DNA from: JAMQKA01 sp043951865
GTDB lineage: Bacteria; Bacteroidota; Rhodothermia; Balneolales; Balneolaceae
Length of the DNA: 64,000 nucleotides
Assembly (NCBI RefSeq): GCF_043951865.1
Contig: NZ_JBINJF010000014.1
Location: forward strand, 1 to 64,000
Direction of reading: 5' to 3'
The position numbers and the translations under genes are program-made. The notes beneath the pieces were generated by a model. It saw only the letters and a program-made list of their open reading frames with translations. It did no database searches and was not told the origin of the DNA. Shown here piece by piece: positions 8,782 to 18,635 of the stretch. Position 1 is the stretch's first letter, and each line of letters begins with the position of its first letter.

Positions 8782-9009
8782 AAAGGATCTGATTGTCTTG
8801 ACAATGGTTTTGGTTAAGATAAGTGATATCAGGTAGAAGTGTGATTAACTCCTTGTTAAATGTTTTTATCCTTATTGTGTACGCGCACTGATTCGCGTAA
8901 TCCAGGACGCGATTACCCTTTCAAAAGGTGTGCGGGATGTGTAGGTAAATAACACGGACTGATACCTATTTTCACATAAAATTCGTAGTATCCGGTATCG
9001 CTATTCACA

Positions 9010-9037
9010 AGAGGGCTTTGCAAAGCTCCCTTTTTTT
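9010..9037 (+). repeat. Palindrome with T-run, partial dispersed-repeat end
   Basis: GAGGGCTTTGCAAAGCTCCC is nearly self-complementary and is followed by seven T residues on the plus strand. By shape it could act as a terminator, but it lies only 40 bp before the SIMPL gene. It matches the left end of the ~110-bp dispersed repeat at 15.6 kb (AGAGGGCTTTGCAAAAC), so it may be a solitary end of that element. Confidence 0.45.
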
Positions 9038-9077
9038 CGGAGTCCTCAGAAATCCAATGTTATCTACATAAAGTGAG

Positions 9078-9788
9078 ATGGAAAAACAGCACTATATTTT
9101 GTTGAGTATCGCAATTATTCTTGCAATGGCCGTACTGGGATATTTCATAAGGGAAACGGCGATCCGTTTTAAAGAGTACGAGCGCACGGTCACCGTCAAG
9201 GGCCTTGCCGAGCAGGAGCACCCGGCGGATATCGTAATCTGGCCGATCCAGTTTACCGAGGCGGGTAATAACCTCGAGGCGATCTACACCTCGGTTGAGA
9301 AGAGCGCAAATATCGTTAAAACGTTCCTTATGGAGCGCGGTATCGGTGAGGAGGCGATCTCGTTTTCGACGCCGGTTATGACTGACAGGTCGGCACAGCG
9401 GTATGGTGGAAATGAGAACGTGGAATTCCGGTATGTGGCCACCCAGAATGTGACGGTCTACTCGAGCGAGGTCGACAAGGTGCGCGAGGTGATGGGAGAG
9501 CTGGTGGAGCTGGGGAAGCGGGGCATCACGCTGAGTGGCGACGAGTACCAGGTGCGAACCGAATACCTGTTCACGCGGCTAAATGAGATCAAGCCGGAGA
9601 TGATTGAGCAGGCCACAAAAGAGGCGCGGCAGGTAGCACAGAAATTCGCCGAAGATTCCAACAGCAGGCTGGGTAAGATCAAGACGGCTTCGCAGGGACA
9701 GTTTAGCATTGCCCCAAGAGATAACAATACCCCGTATATTAAAAACATCCGCGTGGTTTCTACGATCGAGTATTACCTGTCAGACTAG
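9078..9788 (+). CDS. SIMPL domain-containing protein (DUF541)
   Basis: A 236-residue protein with one N-terminal membrane helix (residues ~6-24, an uncleaved anchor or signal) followed by a SIMPL/DUF541 domain. The region ERTVTVKGLAEQEHPADIVI and the later YQVRTEYLFTRLNEIKPEMI segment are typical of the family. The final NIRVVSTIEYYLSD is the usual C-terminal strand. The domain forms oligomeric periplasmic or membrane-associated assemblies in characterised members, but a conserved biochemical role is not established. Transcribed alone and convergent with the YdjM-like gene. Confidence 0.88.
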   Translation: MEKQHYILLSIAIILAMAVLGYFIRETAIRFKEYERTVTVKGLAEQEHPADIVIWPIQFTEAGNNLEAIYTSVEKSANIVKTFLMERGIGEEAISFSTPVMTDRSAQRYGGNENVEFRYVATQNVTVYSSEVDKVREVMGELVELGKRGITLSGDEYQVRTEYLFTRLNEIKPEMIEQATKEARQVAQKFAEDSNSRLGKIKTASQGQFSIAPRDNNTPYIKNIRVVSTIEYYLSD

Positions 9789-9846
9789 TCTCTGGATCTG
9801 ACTGTCTCAAATTGAGGCAGTGAGGTTAACGGCGGAATCATCGATT

Positions 9847-10875
9847 CTATTCTCCCAGGATGCGGTTAAACAGTTGGCCGAACATCCCCTTTCGGGTGTC
9901 AAAGGAGGGTTCGAAATGCCGGATTCCCGTTACCTGTGTGCTGTCCCCGTTAAATTCCAGCTTGTAATTCCATACGTAGGCGGAAGAAGGGTTGGCACCC
10001 GATAACCAGAGGTCGGATCGCCCAAAACGGAGATCGGAGAAGATGAGTCCGTCCGGGCGCTTCTCGACGGTATAATAGCCGTTGGAGAACCAGAGCAGTC
10101 GCTGGACGGGCAGGTCATCCCGGTAGGGGGCTATCAGGTCAGACTGCCTGGGCAGCGTTATAAAATCGATCTCCTGATCGTTGTCAAAGATGGAGTAGAG
10201 TCCCACATGGATATCGTCGCCGCTTTCCAGGTAGCCGGTCCAGAGAAATATGGTCAGGGGAGCGGGGGTGGTCATGTACCGGTCCACCGCCATATTCTGC
10301 TGCCGGGAGTTATCCTCAAAGACCGTATTTACATGCCATTTTACTCCAAAGCCCATCAGCAGGTAGAAGGAGCTGATTCCCAGCCCGAGGTAGTTGGCCC
10401 ACCGCCGTTTGTGCAGATTCCGGTTGAGGAAGAGCGCAACCAGGATGCCGCCGAGGAGAGGCACCGTATAAAACGGGTCGATAATAAAGATTGAGTTAAA
10501 ACTGGCGGCATAATTGCTGAAAGGCTGGAATACCTGCGTACCGTAGCTGGTACACACGTCGATAAAGATATGGGTAGAAAAAACCCAGAACACCAGCCCG
10601 CTCCACTGCTTCCATCCGGCCTTTTGGTTCCATTTGAGTTGGGCCAGCAGCCAGCCAAACAGGGGCGGGGTCAGCAGGCAAAAAAGTATGGAGTGGGTAA
10701 TTCCGCGGTGAGCAACAATCTGTTGAACTTCTGTCAGGAAGGGATTCGCCAGAATATCAAGGTCGGGAACCACCCCGAGTACAGCGCCCCATAGTGGAGC
10801 TTTATTTTCAATCCTGCGCCCGAGTACGGCCTCCCCGACGGCGGCTCCCAGCGTGATCTGTGTAATGGTGTCCAT
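9847..10875 (-). CDS. Membrane-bound metal-dependent hydrolase (YdjM/YbcI family)
   Basis: The N-terminus MDTITQITLGAAVGEAVLG and the motif VVPDLDILANPF with AHRGITHSIL are hallmarks of the YdjM-like family, whose conserved Asp and His residues (PDLD, HRGxTHS) are thought to bind metal. About five membrane segments occupy residues ~60-190. The C-terminal ~150 residues are soluble. It is 342 residues long, longer than E. coli YdjM, as in Bacteroidota versions. The family's exact reaction is unproven. The gene converges on SIMPL with a 58-bp gap and diverges from the RND operon. Confidence 0.85.
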   Translation of the reverse strand: MDTITQITLGAAVGEAVLGRRIENKAPLWGAVLGVVPDLDILANPFLTEVQQIVAHRGITHSILFCLLTPPLFGWLLAQLKWNQKAGWKQWSGLVFWVFSTHIFIDVCTSYGTQVFQPFSNYAASFNSIFIIDPFYTVPLLGGILVALFLNRNLHKRRWANYLGLGISSFYLLMGFGVKWHVNTVFEDNSRQQNMAVDRYMTTPAPLTIFLWTGYLESGDDIHVGLYSIFDNDQEIDFITLPRQSDLIAPYRDDLPVQRLLWFSNGYYTVEKRPDGLIFSDLRFGRSDLWLSGANPSSAYVWNYKLEFNGDSTQVTGIRHFEPSFDTRKGMFGQLFNRILGE

Positions 10876-10966
10876 TCAGCAAATTTGTAAAAAAAATTAA
10901 AGATTTGTTTGTGCGGCCAAACCTGGTCGATTTCTCAATTTTCCTTCAGAATCATGTGCGTTATTT

Positions 10967-10994
10967 ACACTAGACAAGTTTTTACATTTAGTGT
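10967..10994. promoter_or_regulatory. Inverted repeat upstream of the RND operon
   Basis: ACACTA and TAGTGT form an inverted repeat separated by 16 bp, about 80 bp before the adaptor gene. It is a possible regulator-binding site. The match is short and could be chance. Confidence 0.25.
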
Positions 10995-11072
10995 TGAACT
11001 ATTTCATATTTCATTCACTTTTTTTGGTTACTGAGACAAAAAAAGTCGGACGTAGACAATACAACAACAATT

Positions 11073-12416
11073 TTGAATAATTATCCAATGATATTTGCAG
11101 CCGGTTCATATATCCGTTCTACCACGGTCGCCCTGGTGGCGGTTTTTTTTGTGGTTTCCTGTTCAGATGAGGCCTCTCAGGGAAACAGCGATTCCCCTAC
11201 TAATTCAGTTATTCCAGCAGTTGAAGCGGTAGAGGCACGTTACGGATCCCTGCCGTTAAGCGAGCGGCTCAGCGGTACAGTGATTGCCGAAAACCAGGTG
11301 GAGCTTTACCCCGAGATAAGCGGTCGCGTTGCCGAGGTGCTGGTAAGCAATGGAGATGAAGTTCAGGAAGGCGACCCGCTGGTCCGTCTCGATGACACCC
11401 AGTACCGGGAACAGGTCCAGCAGGCGGAGGCAAGCTATCGGATCAGTAACGCCCGCCTAAAGCAGGCCCGGGCCCGGTTGCGACAGCTGGAGGCGGAGTA
11501 CAAGCGAACCAAAACGCTGGCCGACCGTAATCTTTCCAGCGAGCTGGAGATGGAAACGCTGGAGGCCCAGATGGCATCAGCCGAGGCGGATGTTGAACTG
11601 GCTGAAGCTGAGCTTGAGCGCGCGCAGTCAACGCTTGAAGAGCAAAAAGAGATGCTGCAACGGACCGTGATCAGGGCCCCGATCACGGGGTCCGTGGGGC
11701 AGCGCAATGCGGAGGTGGGTATGCAGGTAGGTACCGGCACCCACCTGTTTACGATCGGGAATCTTGGAGATTTACGGGTGGAAGTCGTATTGACCGAAGA
11801 TATGCTGAACAGGATTGAGATCGGACAGACGGCCGAAATTATGGCACCGACAAGAGATGGGCAGACTGAAATTATACAAGCGGAGCTCTCCCGTATTTCT
11901 CCCTTTCTGAATCCTGTGGCCCGCAGTACCGAAGCAGAAATTGATGTATCGAATGAAAAGGGTCTGTTGAGACCCGGCATGTTTGTTCCGGTGGACATTT
12001 TGTACGGAGAAAGTGAGCAGGCTACGCTGCTGCCCACCAGTGCGCTGTACACCGACCCTCAAACCGGTGAAGAGGGAGTTTATGTGGCCACTACGCTTGG
12101 ATCGGAGGTGGAACCGGTCGAAAGTACACCGGATGATTCCGGGAACCCGGCCCCGCTTACTGAACCTGTTGATGTCGAGTTCAAGGTGATTGATGTTATT
12201 GCGGAAGGACGTATGGAACTGGGAGTGGCCGGGGTGGAACCGGGTGACTGGGTCATTACCGTCGGGCAGCACCTGTTGACGGGCGGCCGCCGGCAGGCCC
12301 GGGTGCGCACCAGCTCCTGGGAGCGCATTTTGACGCTCCAGGGATACCAGCGTAACGACCTGTTGCAGGAGGTCCTCAACACCCAGCAACAGAGTCCTCA
12401 ACAACCAACCATGTAA
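11073..12416 (+). CDS. RND efflux pump periplasmic adaptor (membrane fusion protein)
   Basis: The periplasmic adaptor that connects the inner-membrane RND pump to an outer-membrane channel. The N-terminus contains a lipoprotein signal with lipobox VVSC near residue 30. Then come a barrel-sandwich (lipoyl-like) region around GTVIAENQVELYPEISGRV, a coiled-coil hairpin rich in E, A, R and Q (residues ~100-190), the return lipoyl half (IRAPITGSVGQRNAEVGMQV), and beta-barrel and membrane-proximal domains. The listed start is TTG at 11073; an in-frame ATG at 11088 still leaves a signal peptide and is an equally good candidate. The pump gene begins 18 bp downstream, so they form an operon. No outer-membrane factor is present nearby. 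Confidence 0.92.
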   Translation: MNNYPMIFAAGSYIRSTTVALVAVFFVVSCSDEASQGNSDSPTNSVIPAVEAVEARYGSLPLSERLSGTVIAENQVELYPEISGRVAEVLVSNGDEVQEGDPLVRLDDTQYREQVQQAEASYRISNARLKQARARLRQLEAEYKRTKTLADRNLSSELEMETLEAQMASAEADVELAEAELERAQSTLEEQKEMLQRTVIRAPITGSVGQRNAEVGMQVGTGTHLFTIGNLGDLRVEVVLTEDMLNRIEIGQTAEIMAPTRDGQTEIIQAELSRISPFLNPVARSTEAEIDVSNEKGLLRPGMFVPVDILYGESEQATLLPTSALYTDPQTGEEGVYVATTLGSEVEPVESTPDDSGNPAPLTEPVDVEFKVIDVIAEGRMELGVAGVEPGDWVITVGQHLLTGGRRQARVRTSSWERILTLQGYQRNDLLQEVLNTQQQSPQQPTM

Positions 12417-12434
12417 CGTAAAAAGGATCTAACC

Positions 12435-15400
12435 ATGCCGCTAACGAAAACTGCTGTAGACCGACCTATTGCCACCACGATGGTGTTTTTGATTGTCATC
12501 GTGCTGGGCGTCATCTCGTTCCGGTATCTGCCGGTAGACCTGCTGCCCCCGATTGAGTATCCCCAGCTTACGGTCAGTACCGATTACAACAATGTCGGGC
12601 CTGAGGAGATGGAAAAAATTATTACAAAGCCGGTTGAAAATGCCATTGCCGGCGTTCCGGGCGTGGAGCGCGTACGCTCAAGCTCCTCGGAGGGCCGAAG
12701 CCGGGTGACGCTTGAGTTTTCCCAGACCACGGATGTGGATGTGGCGGCCAATGATGTGCGGGCCGCGCTGGATCGCATCCGGGATGACCTGCCGCCCGAG
12801 GTGGAATCGCCCCGCATCTGGAAATTCGACCCCAATAATTTTCCCATTATTATTGTGGGAGCCAACTCCGAACGCCCGCTTCCCGACCTAACCCAGATAC
12901 TGGAGCGGGAAATTACGCAGCGTTTTGAGCAGATAGACGGGGTCGGCTCTATCGATATCTGGGGCGGTATCTACCGAGAAGTGCATGTAGACCTGAAGAG
13001 AGATCGACTGATCGCAAGCGGACTCTCCTCGGCGCAGGTTCAGCAGGCGATCGCCAGCGAAAACGTGAACCTGCCGGGCGGGAATGTGAACTCCGGTACG
13101 CAGCAGCTCTATGTGCGGACTCTAGGGGAGTACGAGACGGTCGACGAGATCGCCAATACCATCATTACCGTGGTTGACGGGAAACCGATCCGCGTAAAAG
13201 ATGTGGCCGAGGTAAAGTGGGACTATGAGGATCTGGACCGGCTGGTTACGATCAATGGTGAACCGATGGTTCGATTCGGCATTCGCAAACAGACGGGTGC
13301 CAACACGGTAGCGGTGGCTGAAGAGATCCGTGCAGAGGTTGAACGCGTCAACAGCGAGCGTTCGGATCTTGAACTGTTTGTCACCATTGACCAGAGTGAT
13401 TTTATACAGAATTCCATAGACAACGTGCAGTCTTCGGCCATGTGGGGCGGACTGCTGGCGGTATTTATCCTGTACCTGTTCCTGAGAAACGGATCCTCAA
13501 CATTTATTATCGCCCTTTCTATTCCTATTTCGATCATCGCCACTTTTGCACTGCTCTATTTTAACGGACTTACGTTAAACCAAATGAGTTTTGGAGGGCT
13601 CGCCCTGGGTGTCGGCCTCATTGTGGACAACGCTATCGTGGTGCTGGAGAATATCGTACGGCTAAGGGAGGAAAAAGGCGAGAATCTGCGAACCAGCTCG
13701 CTGGTCGGTACCAAAGAGGTGGGCGGCGCCATTATCGCCTCTACGCTCACTACCTCCGTGATCTTCCTGCCGGTGGTATTCATGAATACCATCACCGGCA
13801 TCATTTTCCAGGAGCTGGCGCTGGTGGTTGTATTTGCATTGGTGTGCTCCCTGTTTGTGGCCCTTTCACTGGTACCGATGCTCTGCAGCAAGTTCCTCAC
13901 GATTAAACCTTCTGAAAAGGAGGAGATCAAGAAGAAAGGTCGTTTTCGCCGTTTCTTTGTGATGATGGAAGAGAAATATTCCCAGATTATCGACAAGGTA
14001 CTGGATCGCAAGGTAATAGTGTTCAGTTCTACTGCCGTACTGGTCATCGGCTGCTTCCTGGTGATTCCACAGCTCCCGATGGAGCTCGCCCCGCAAACCG
14101 ATGCTGACGAGATCGATGTGGATCTCGAGATGGCGCAGGGGACCAGCATCACGGTTTTGAATGAGTACCTGAAGGAGCTGGAGACAGTAGTCCGGGCAAA
14201 CTTGCCGATGGAGGATGTACGGCATATTACGACCGACGTAAGCGACGGACGAGCCGAAGTGGAAATTTCAATGGTGTCGGCTGACGAGCGTTCCATGAGT
14301 ACCTCAAAAATTGCCGATCAAATTCGGGATAATGTTCAGGGGCTGATTCCGGGAGCCGATATCAGGGTTAGCGCGCAATCGGGACTCTGGATGCTGCGTC
14401 GATTGTTTGGCTCGGGAGGGGGCACCGAGGTGGAAGTACAGCTTATGGGGTACAACCTGGATCAGGCCCAGGAGATATCCAACCAGATTAAGCTGCTGAT
14501 GGAGGAGATTCCCGAGGTGGAGGGCGTACGCACCGACCGCAGAGAAGGACGACCGGAACAGCGAATTATTTTCAATCGTGAAAAAATTGCTGATCTCGGC
14601 CTTTCGATTACTGAAGTAGCCCGCGTCATCCAAACCAACGTGGGCGGCAGCCGGGCCGGGGTGTTCCGCGAGGACGGCGATGAATACCCGATTATTGTGC
14701 GCCTGCAGCCCGAAGACCGCCTGAGTACGACCGATCTTGATAATATCTCGATTACCACTCCCAACGGGCAGGTGATCCCGGTGTCTTCGCTGGTTACCAA
14801 GGAGATGGGACGGGGACCGACCGATATCAACAGGGTGAACAGCCAGCGGGTATCATACATATCGGCGAACCTGCAGAGCGGCGTGCCCCTGGGTGAGGCC
14901 GTGGAAAAAATTCAGGAAAAGCTCTCAACCCTGGAGCTTCCGGCCGGCTTCTCTATTGTATACAGTGGAGAATACGAGGAACAACAGGAGGCGGCAGCTG
15001 ACTTTCAGCTCTCTATTCTCATGGCACTGATCCTGATCTACATGGTGATGGCCGCCCAGTTTGAGCGTTTCCTGGACCCGGTAATCGTCATGTTTTCGGT
15101 ACCGCTTGCTGTCATCGGGGTGGTCCCGACGCTGCTGCTTACGGGAACGACGCTTAACATGCAGAGCTTGATGGGCGTGGTTATGCTGATCGGTATTGTG
15201 GTGAATAACGCCATTGTACTGGTCGACTATATCAACCTGATGCGCCGCGATCACGGAATGAGCGTCCGCGAGGCTGTAATTGTCTCGGGCAAGCTGCGCC
15301 TGCGTCCCATCTTGATGACGACACTGACCACTGTTCTGGGACTGCTGCCGCTCTCCTTCGGGCTCGGGGCAGGCGCTGAAATTCAGGCTTCGCTGGCACG

Positions 15401-15557
15401 TGTGGTAATTGGCGGACTTACTGCCTCTACCCTCGTCACGCTCGTATTTATCCCCGTAGTGTATGTTACGGCGAACAATGTGCTTGAAAAAGTTCGTGCT
15501 TCAAAATGGTACCTGTTCGACAAAACGGACCAGCAGGTACAAACGGCCAAGGCGTAA
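12435..15557 (+). CDS. RND family efflux transporter, AcrB/MdtB-type permease
   Basis: A proton-driven trimeric pump of the hydrophobe/amphiphile efflux family. At 1040 residues it has the full two-fold plan: helix 1 (residues ~10-30), a periplasmic porter loop, helices 2-6, then a second half with another large loop and helices 8-12. The helix-4 segment GVGLIVDNAIVVLENIVRLR carries the Asp needed for proton relay (a single D here, where AcrB has DD). The signature GLALGVGLIVDNAI and the second-half LMGVVMLIGIVVNNAIVLVD are clear. An AAGGAT ribosome-site-like sequence precedes the ATG. The substrate is unknown. The operon ends at the terminator at 15580. Confidence 0.94.
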   Translation: MPLTKTAVDRPIATTMVFLIVIVLGVISFRYLPVDLLPPIEYPQLTVSTDYNNVGPEEMEKIITKPVENAIAGVPGVERVRSSSSEGRSRVTLEFSQTTDVDVAANDVRAALDRIRDDLPPEVESPRIWKFDPNNFPIIIVGANSERPLPDLTQILEREITQRFEQIDGVGSIDIWGGIYREVHVDLKRDRLIASGLSSAQVQQAIASENVNLPGGNVNSGTQQLYVRTLGEYETVDEIANTIITVVDGKPIRVKDVAEVKWDYEDLDRLVTINGEPMVRFGIRKQTGANTVAVAEEIRAEVERVNSERSDLELFVTIDQSDFIQNSIDNVQSSAMWGGLLAVFILYLFLRNGSSTFIIALSIPISIIATFALLYFNGLTLNQMSFGGLALGVGLIVDNAIVVLENIVRLREEKGENLRTSSLVGTKEVGGAIIASTLTTSVIFLPVVFMNTITGIIFQELALVVVFALVCSLFVALSLVPMLCSKFLTIKPSEKEEIKKKGRFRRFFVMMEEKYSQIIDKVLDRKVIVFSSTAVLVIGCFLVIPQLPMELAPQTDADEIDVDLEMAQGTSITVLNEYLKELETVVRANLPMEDVRHITTDVSDGRAEVEISMVSADERSMSTSKIADQIRDNVQGLIPGADIRVSAQSGLWMLRRLFGSGGGTEVEVQLMGYNLDQAQEISNQIKLLMEEIPEVEGVRTDRREGRPEQRIIFNREKIADLGLSITEVARVIQTNVGGSRAGVFREDGDEYPIIVRLQPEDRLSTTDLDNISITTPNGQVIPVSSLVTKEMGRGPTDINRVNSQRVSYISANLQSGVPLGEAVEKIQEKLSTLELPAGFSIVYSGEYEEQQEAAADFQLSILMALILIYMVMAAQFERFLDPVIVMFSVPLAVIGVVPTLLLTGTTLNMQSLMGVVMLIGIVVNNAIVLVDYINLMRRDHGMSVREAVIVSGKLRLRPILMTTLTTVLGLLPLSFGLGAGAEIQASLARVVIGGLTASTLVTLVFIPVVYVTANNVLEKVRASKWYLFDKTDQQVQTAKA

Positions 15558-15579
15558 CCGTCGGTACCTTCGTCGTTTT

Positions 15580-15613
15580 AAGCCTGGTGCTCATATGGGG
15601 ACCAGGCTTTTTT
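15580..15613 (+). terminator. Rho-independent terminator of the RND operon
   Basis: AAGCCTGGT and ACCAGGCTT form a perfect 9-bp stem with a 12-nt loop, followed by TTTTT. It lies 23 bp after the pump stop codon. Confidence 0.85.
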
Positions 15614-15624
15614 GTTGCCCTTGA

Positions 15625-15734
15625 TTTTAGAGGGCTTTGCAAAACATTCTATTCCTTGTTTTAAGGTCACAAAGGTCGGTATTACAACTACCTCCCAACA
15701 AAATAGCAGGTTCTGCAAACGCCCCATTTTAGAG
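15625..15734. repeat. Dispersed ~110-bp repeat, copy 1
   Basis: The left end AGAGGGCTTTGCAAAAC (15629 on) and the right end GGTTCTGCAAACGCCCC (15709 on) are related inverted termini. The internal core GTCGGTATTACAACTACCTC then CCAACAAAATAGC recurs at 29.1 and 56.5 kb. The core contains a short dyad. There is no coding capacity. The architecture fits a miniature inverted-repeat element. It lies in the spacer between the RND operon and the minus-strand membrane protein; the rest of that 469-bp spacer (15735-16026) holds nothing I can identify. Confidence 0.6.
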
Positions 15735-16026
15735 AGGACCTGGAGAAAGTGGATCCAATCCATTTACAATGACTGTTGATTTGTGAAAGCCTTCTCAAAT
15801 AGTTTCAGGCTATAAGTAGGAAGAGGTCATATAAGTAAATGATTTTCACCAAAAGTTACGGTTTTCTGTTCCTTTGGCAGCGGTATTCTTTTTGGCATGA
15901 TCCAAAAGTAATCCAAAAAGGCGTAGAATGGGGCAATTCGCTCCAGCTGCAACAGGCGTGTAAGTTTGTTGAGGCGCGCCGTGTCGCGTCTGTACTGGAT
16001 CCTGCTTCGGCTTCGGCTAACCCCCC

Positions 16027-16755
16027 TTACAGTTTGTCGTAGGAGAGATCGGTGTTCAACTCCTGGTTGGCGAATGAAAAGACAATCCAGGTGATGCCGC
16101 TTAAGGCGATCAGCTCTCCCCCGTCTTCCAGTATCAGCATGGGGGTATCTGACCAGGGAAATCCATTCATCAGCAGTGCGTGTAGCATATCTGCTCCGGC
16201 GCCAAATATTGCCAGTACAATTACCCCTCCAAGTACGTACCAGCTGATTTGGCGTGCAAGCGCATTACTAGCTCGATATGCCAGCCATCCGAGGGCCAAA
16301 AACAGCGTGCCGACAAGCGCATACACCGCCAGCTCTCCGTAGTCCTTTCCCCGAAGCCCCAGCGCCGGTGCCAGTCCAACCCAGTCAGCGATTTCTCCGC
16401 CCGCCGTTTCGTGGATCTCAAGGGAGTCGTCAAGAAGCAGATACAGAAAAAGAAGGGAGCCAATGCCGTATATCGGCTGATACATTTTAATCGTCAACCA
16501 TCCCAGGAGCAAGGCGACCCAAAAGAACTTGACGTATTGGTAGACCTCTGAATATCCCCGCTCTGTGCCAAGAGAAAACTTGTAGTCACTTGCATATCCA
16601 ACGGTGTGGATAATTTCGAGCCCGATAAACATAAGGTCAGCCGAAATGAGGAGTATCAGGAGCAATATTGGCCAGCGCCATACCGGAATGGATTTCATAA
16701 TACGCATTTCCTTAAGTAGAGACTCAACTCTTGATGTTTTTATGTTGCCGATCAC
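16027..16755 (-). CDS. Polytopic membrane protein of unknown function
   Basis: A 242-residue protein with about six hydrophobic segments (roughly residues 28-50, 72-88, 92-108, 140-160, 172-192 and 215-232). Two acidic stretches, LLLDDSLEIHETAGGE and LILEDGGELIALSG, lie between or next to helices and carry conserved-looking Asp/Glu/His, which could bind metal or act catalytically. I do not recognise the family. The translation start may be the third Met (MKSIPVWRW, residue 20), which would give a cleaner first transmembrane helix. It is monocistronic and divergent from the PhoX-type gene. Confidence 0.75.
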   Translation of the reverse strand: MIGNIKTSRVESLLKEMRIMKSIPVWRWPILLLILLISADLMFIGLEIIHTVGYASDYKFSLGTERGYSEVYQYVKFFWVALLLGWLTIKMYQPIYGIGSLLFLYLLLDDSLEIHETAGGEIADWVGLAPALGLRGKDYGELAVYALVGTLFLALGWLAYRASNALARQISWYVLGGVIVLAIFGAGADMLHALLMNGFPWSDTPMLILEDGGELIALSGITWIVFSFANQELNTDLSYDKL

Positions 16756-17053
16756 TAATTAATGCCTGTATTTGAAAATAAATATAAGGTGCCTGAGCAT
16801 AACTAGCATTTACATAAATATTTTTTAACGGAGGTAATTAAATTCATTGCATCCCGGGATAGAAATTTAAAATCCCGCAAGCTCAAGGGGACTGGAATTT
16901 TTTTCAAAACCGTTATTGAGGTAAGACCAGCCTTTATGACCTTGCCAACGATATATTTACAGTTTTACAATCTACACGTAATGCAGAAGTAAAATAGATT
17001 TGTTATATAGAACTGAGAATATCACCCTAAGTGAAAGTTAAATTAGTGCATTT

Positions 17054-18436
17054 ATGTCAATATCACGCAAGCAGTTTATTCAATGCGCAGGTGCAGTAGC
17101 GCTGGGTTTTTCGGGACTCCATATCTTTTCCGGTTGTGCCGCTACCCGTAATATAAATCCCGAAGCAATTTCGGAAGCGTTTGGTCCGCTCAGGTCTGAC
17201 CCCAAGGGCATTATGGACCTGCCGGAAGGTTTCTCTTACAAAATCGTGTCCCGGTTCCGCGATAAAATGGACGATGGGTTTTACGTACCCCACCGGCCCG
17301 ATGGCATGGCAACGTTTGAAGGACCGGGCGGCACTACCATCCTGATTCGGAACCACGAGGTGAATGCAGCCCGCGGAGGTGATGAGAGCGCGTTTGGTTC
17401 TGATTTTGCACTTGCCGAAAAACTGAGCGAGGAGGATTTTTACGATTATGGCGTCAATAGAAATCCAGGGCAGGGCGGCACGACGACGGTGGTGTATGAT
17501 ACCGAGAATCAGCAGGTGGTACGCCAGTTTTTGAGTCTGGCCGGAACCCTGCGCAATTGTGCGGGGGGACCCACTCCGTGGAACAGCTGGATTACGTGCG
17601 AAGAGATTGTGATGCAGCCCGATGACACCTACGCGAAGGCGCACGGGTATGTCTTTGAGGTGCCCGCCACGGTGGAGCCGGGTCTTGCCCGCCCCATACC
17701 GATTAAGGCGATGGGACGGTTTAACCATGAGGCGGTAGCTGTTGATCCCGAGAGTGGCATAGTGTACCTGACCGAGGATGACGGGGAGGGCCTGTTGTAT
17801 CGATATATTCCCAATACTCCCGGCAGGCTGCTGGATGGGGGTACGCTTCAGGCCCTGGCTGTTGTCGATCAGCCCCGTATGGATACACGCAACTGGAAAC
17901 AGCAGGCGGTGGCCGTGGGACAGACATTGGATGTGGAATGGATCGACCTGGAAGATGTGGATGCGCCGGAAGACGACCTTCGGTACCGCGGTTTTGAGGA
18001 TGGAGCGGCGCGCTTTGCCCGTGGCGAAGGCATGTGGTATGGTAATGACGCTGTCTATTTCGCCTGCACCAATGGCGGGCGGGAAGAGCTGGGACAGATC
18101 TGGAAGCTGATGCCCGCCGGCCCGCAGGAGGAGCATGACAAGCTCGAACTGTTTGTGGAACCCAACGACGGGACCATGATTGAAAATGCGGATAACCTGA
18201 CAGTAGCCCCCTGGGGCGATATCTTTGTGTGTGAGGATGGCGATGCCGAGCAGTATCTCAACGGGATTACGCCCGAGGGAGAGATCTACAAGTTCGGTAG
18301 AAATGCGGTCAGTACTTCGGAACTGGCCGGGGCCACCTTTTCTCCTGACGGCTCTACGCTCTTTATGAATATACAGCACGAAGGTCTTACGATCGCTATT
18401 ACCGGCCCCTGGAACAAGGCAAAAAAGTGGGGATAG
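17054..18436 (+). CDS. PhoX-type phosphatase (DUF839)
   Basis: A member of the PhoX/DUF839 family of calcium/iron-dependent extracytoplasmic phosphatases. Residues 1-30 form an export signal beginning MSISRKQFIQ (Tat-like with R-K), ending in a candidate lipobox FSGC (near residue 28). The mature region shows the family pattern: DLPEGFSYKIVSRFRDKMDD, then ILIRNHEVNAARGG, TLRNCAGGPTPWNSWITCEE, YLTEDDGEGLLYRYIP, and the C-terminal SPDGSTLFMNIQHEG. The N-C-A-GGxTPWxxWxTCEE segment is diagnostic. At 460 residues it is shorter than classical PhoX (~650), as in the Bacteroidota branch. It stands alone. Confidence 0.9.
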   Translation: MSISRKQFIQCAGAVALGFSGLHIFSGCAATRNINPEAISEAFGPLRSDPKGIMDLPEGFSYKIVSRFRDKMDDGFYVPHRPDGMATFEGPGGTTILIRNHEVNAARGGDESAFGSDFALAEKLSEEDFYDYGVNRNPGQGGTTTVVYDTENQQVVRQFLSLAGTLRNCAGGPTPWNSWITCEEIVMQPDDTYAKAHGYVFEVPATVEPGLARPIPIKAMGRFNHEAVAVDPESGIVYLTEDDGEGLLYRYIPNTPGRLLDGGTLQALAVVDQPRMDTRNWKQQAVAVGQTLDVEWIDLEDVDAPEDDLRYRGFEDGAARFARGEGMWYGNDAVYFACTNGGREELGQIWKLMPAGPQEEHDKLELFVEPNDGTMIENADNLTVAPWGDIFVCEDGDAEQYLNGITPEGEIYKFGRNAVSTSELAGATFSPDGSTLFMNIQHEGLTIAITGPWNKAKKWG

Positions 18437-18569
18437 AAAAGACTGGTTTCCTTTTGATTGTCCTGGGTTGTTATGGCAAACGTGATCCCTCTGCCATTTG
18501 ATCTAATGATTTGCCCGAAACGGTGTAAATAATAACTTTTCACACTTTTGAATTCTATTGGATAAAGGG

Positions 18570-18617
18570 TAAAAAAATAAAAAAGGGATTGAAAAGCAGA
18601 CCGCCCTCCAATCCCTT
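18570..18617 (-). terminator. Terminator of the slipin gene
   Basis: On the minus strand, AAGGGATTG and CAATCCCTT pair over 9 bp with a 17-nt loop, followed by TTTTTTATTTTTTT. It lies about 20 bp beyond the slipin stop codon. Confidence 0.85.
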
Positions 18618-18635
18618 GCTAAACCTGATGTCAAT

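Noticed and set aside
17063..18379. 438-codon minus-strand frame opposite the PhoX-type gene
   Set aside because: Antisense to a gene with strong family motifs; long shadow frames are common in GC-richer genes.
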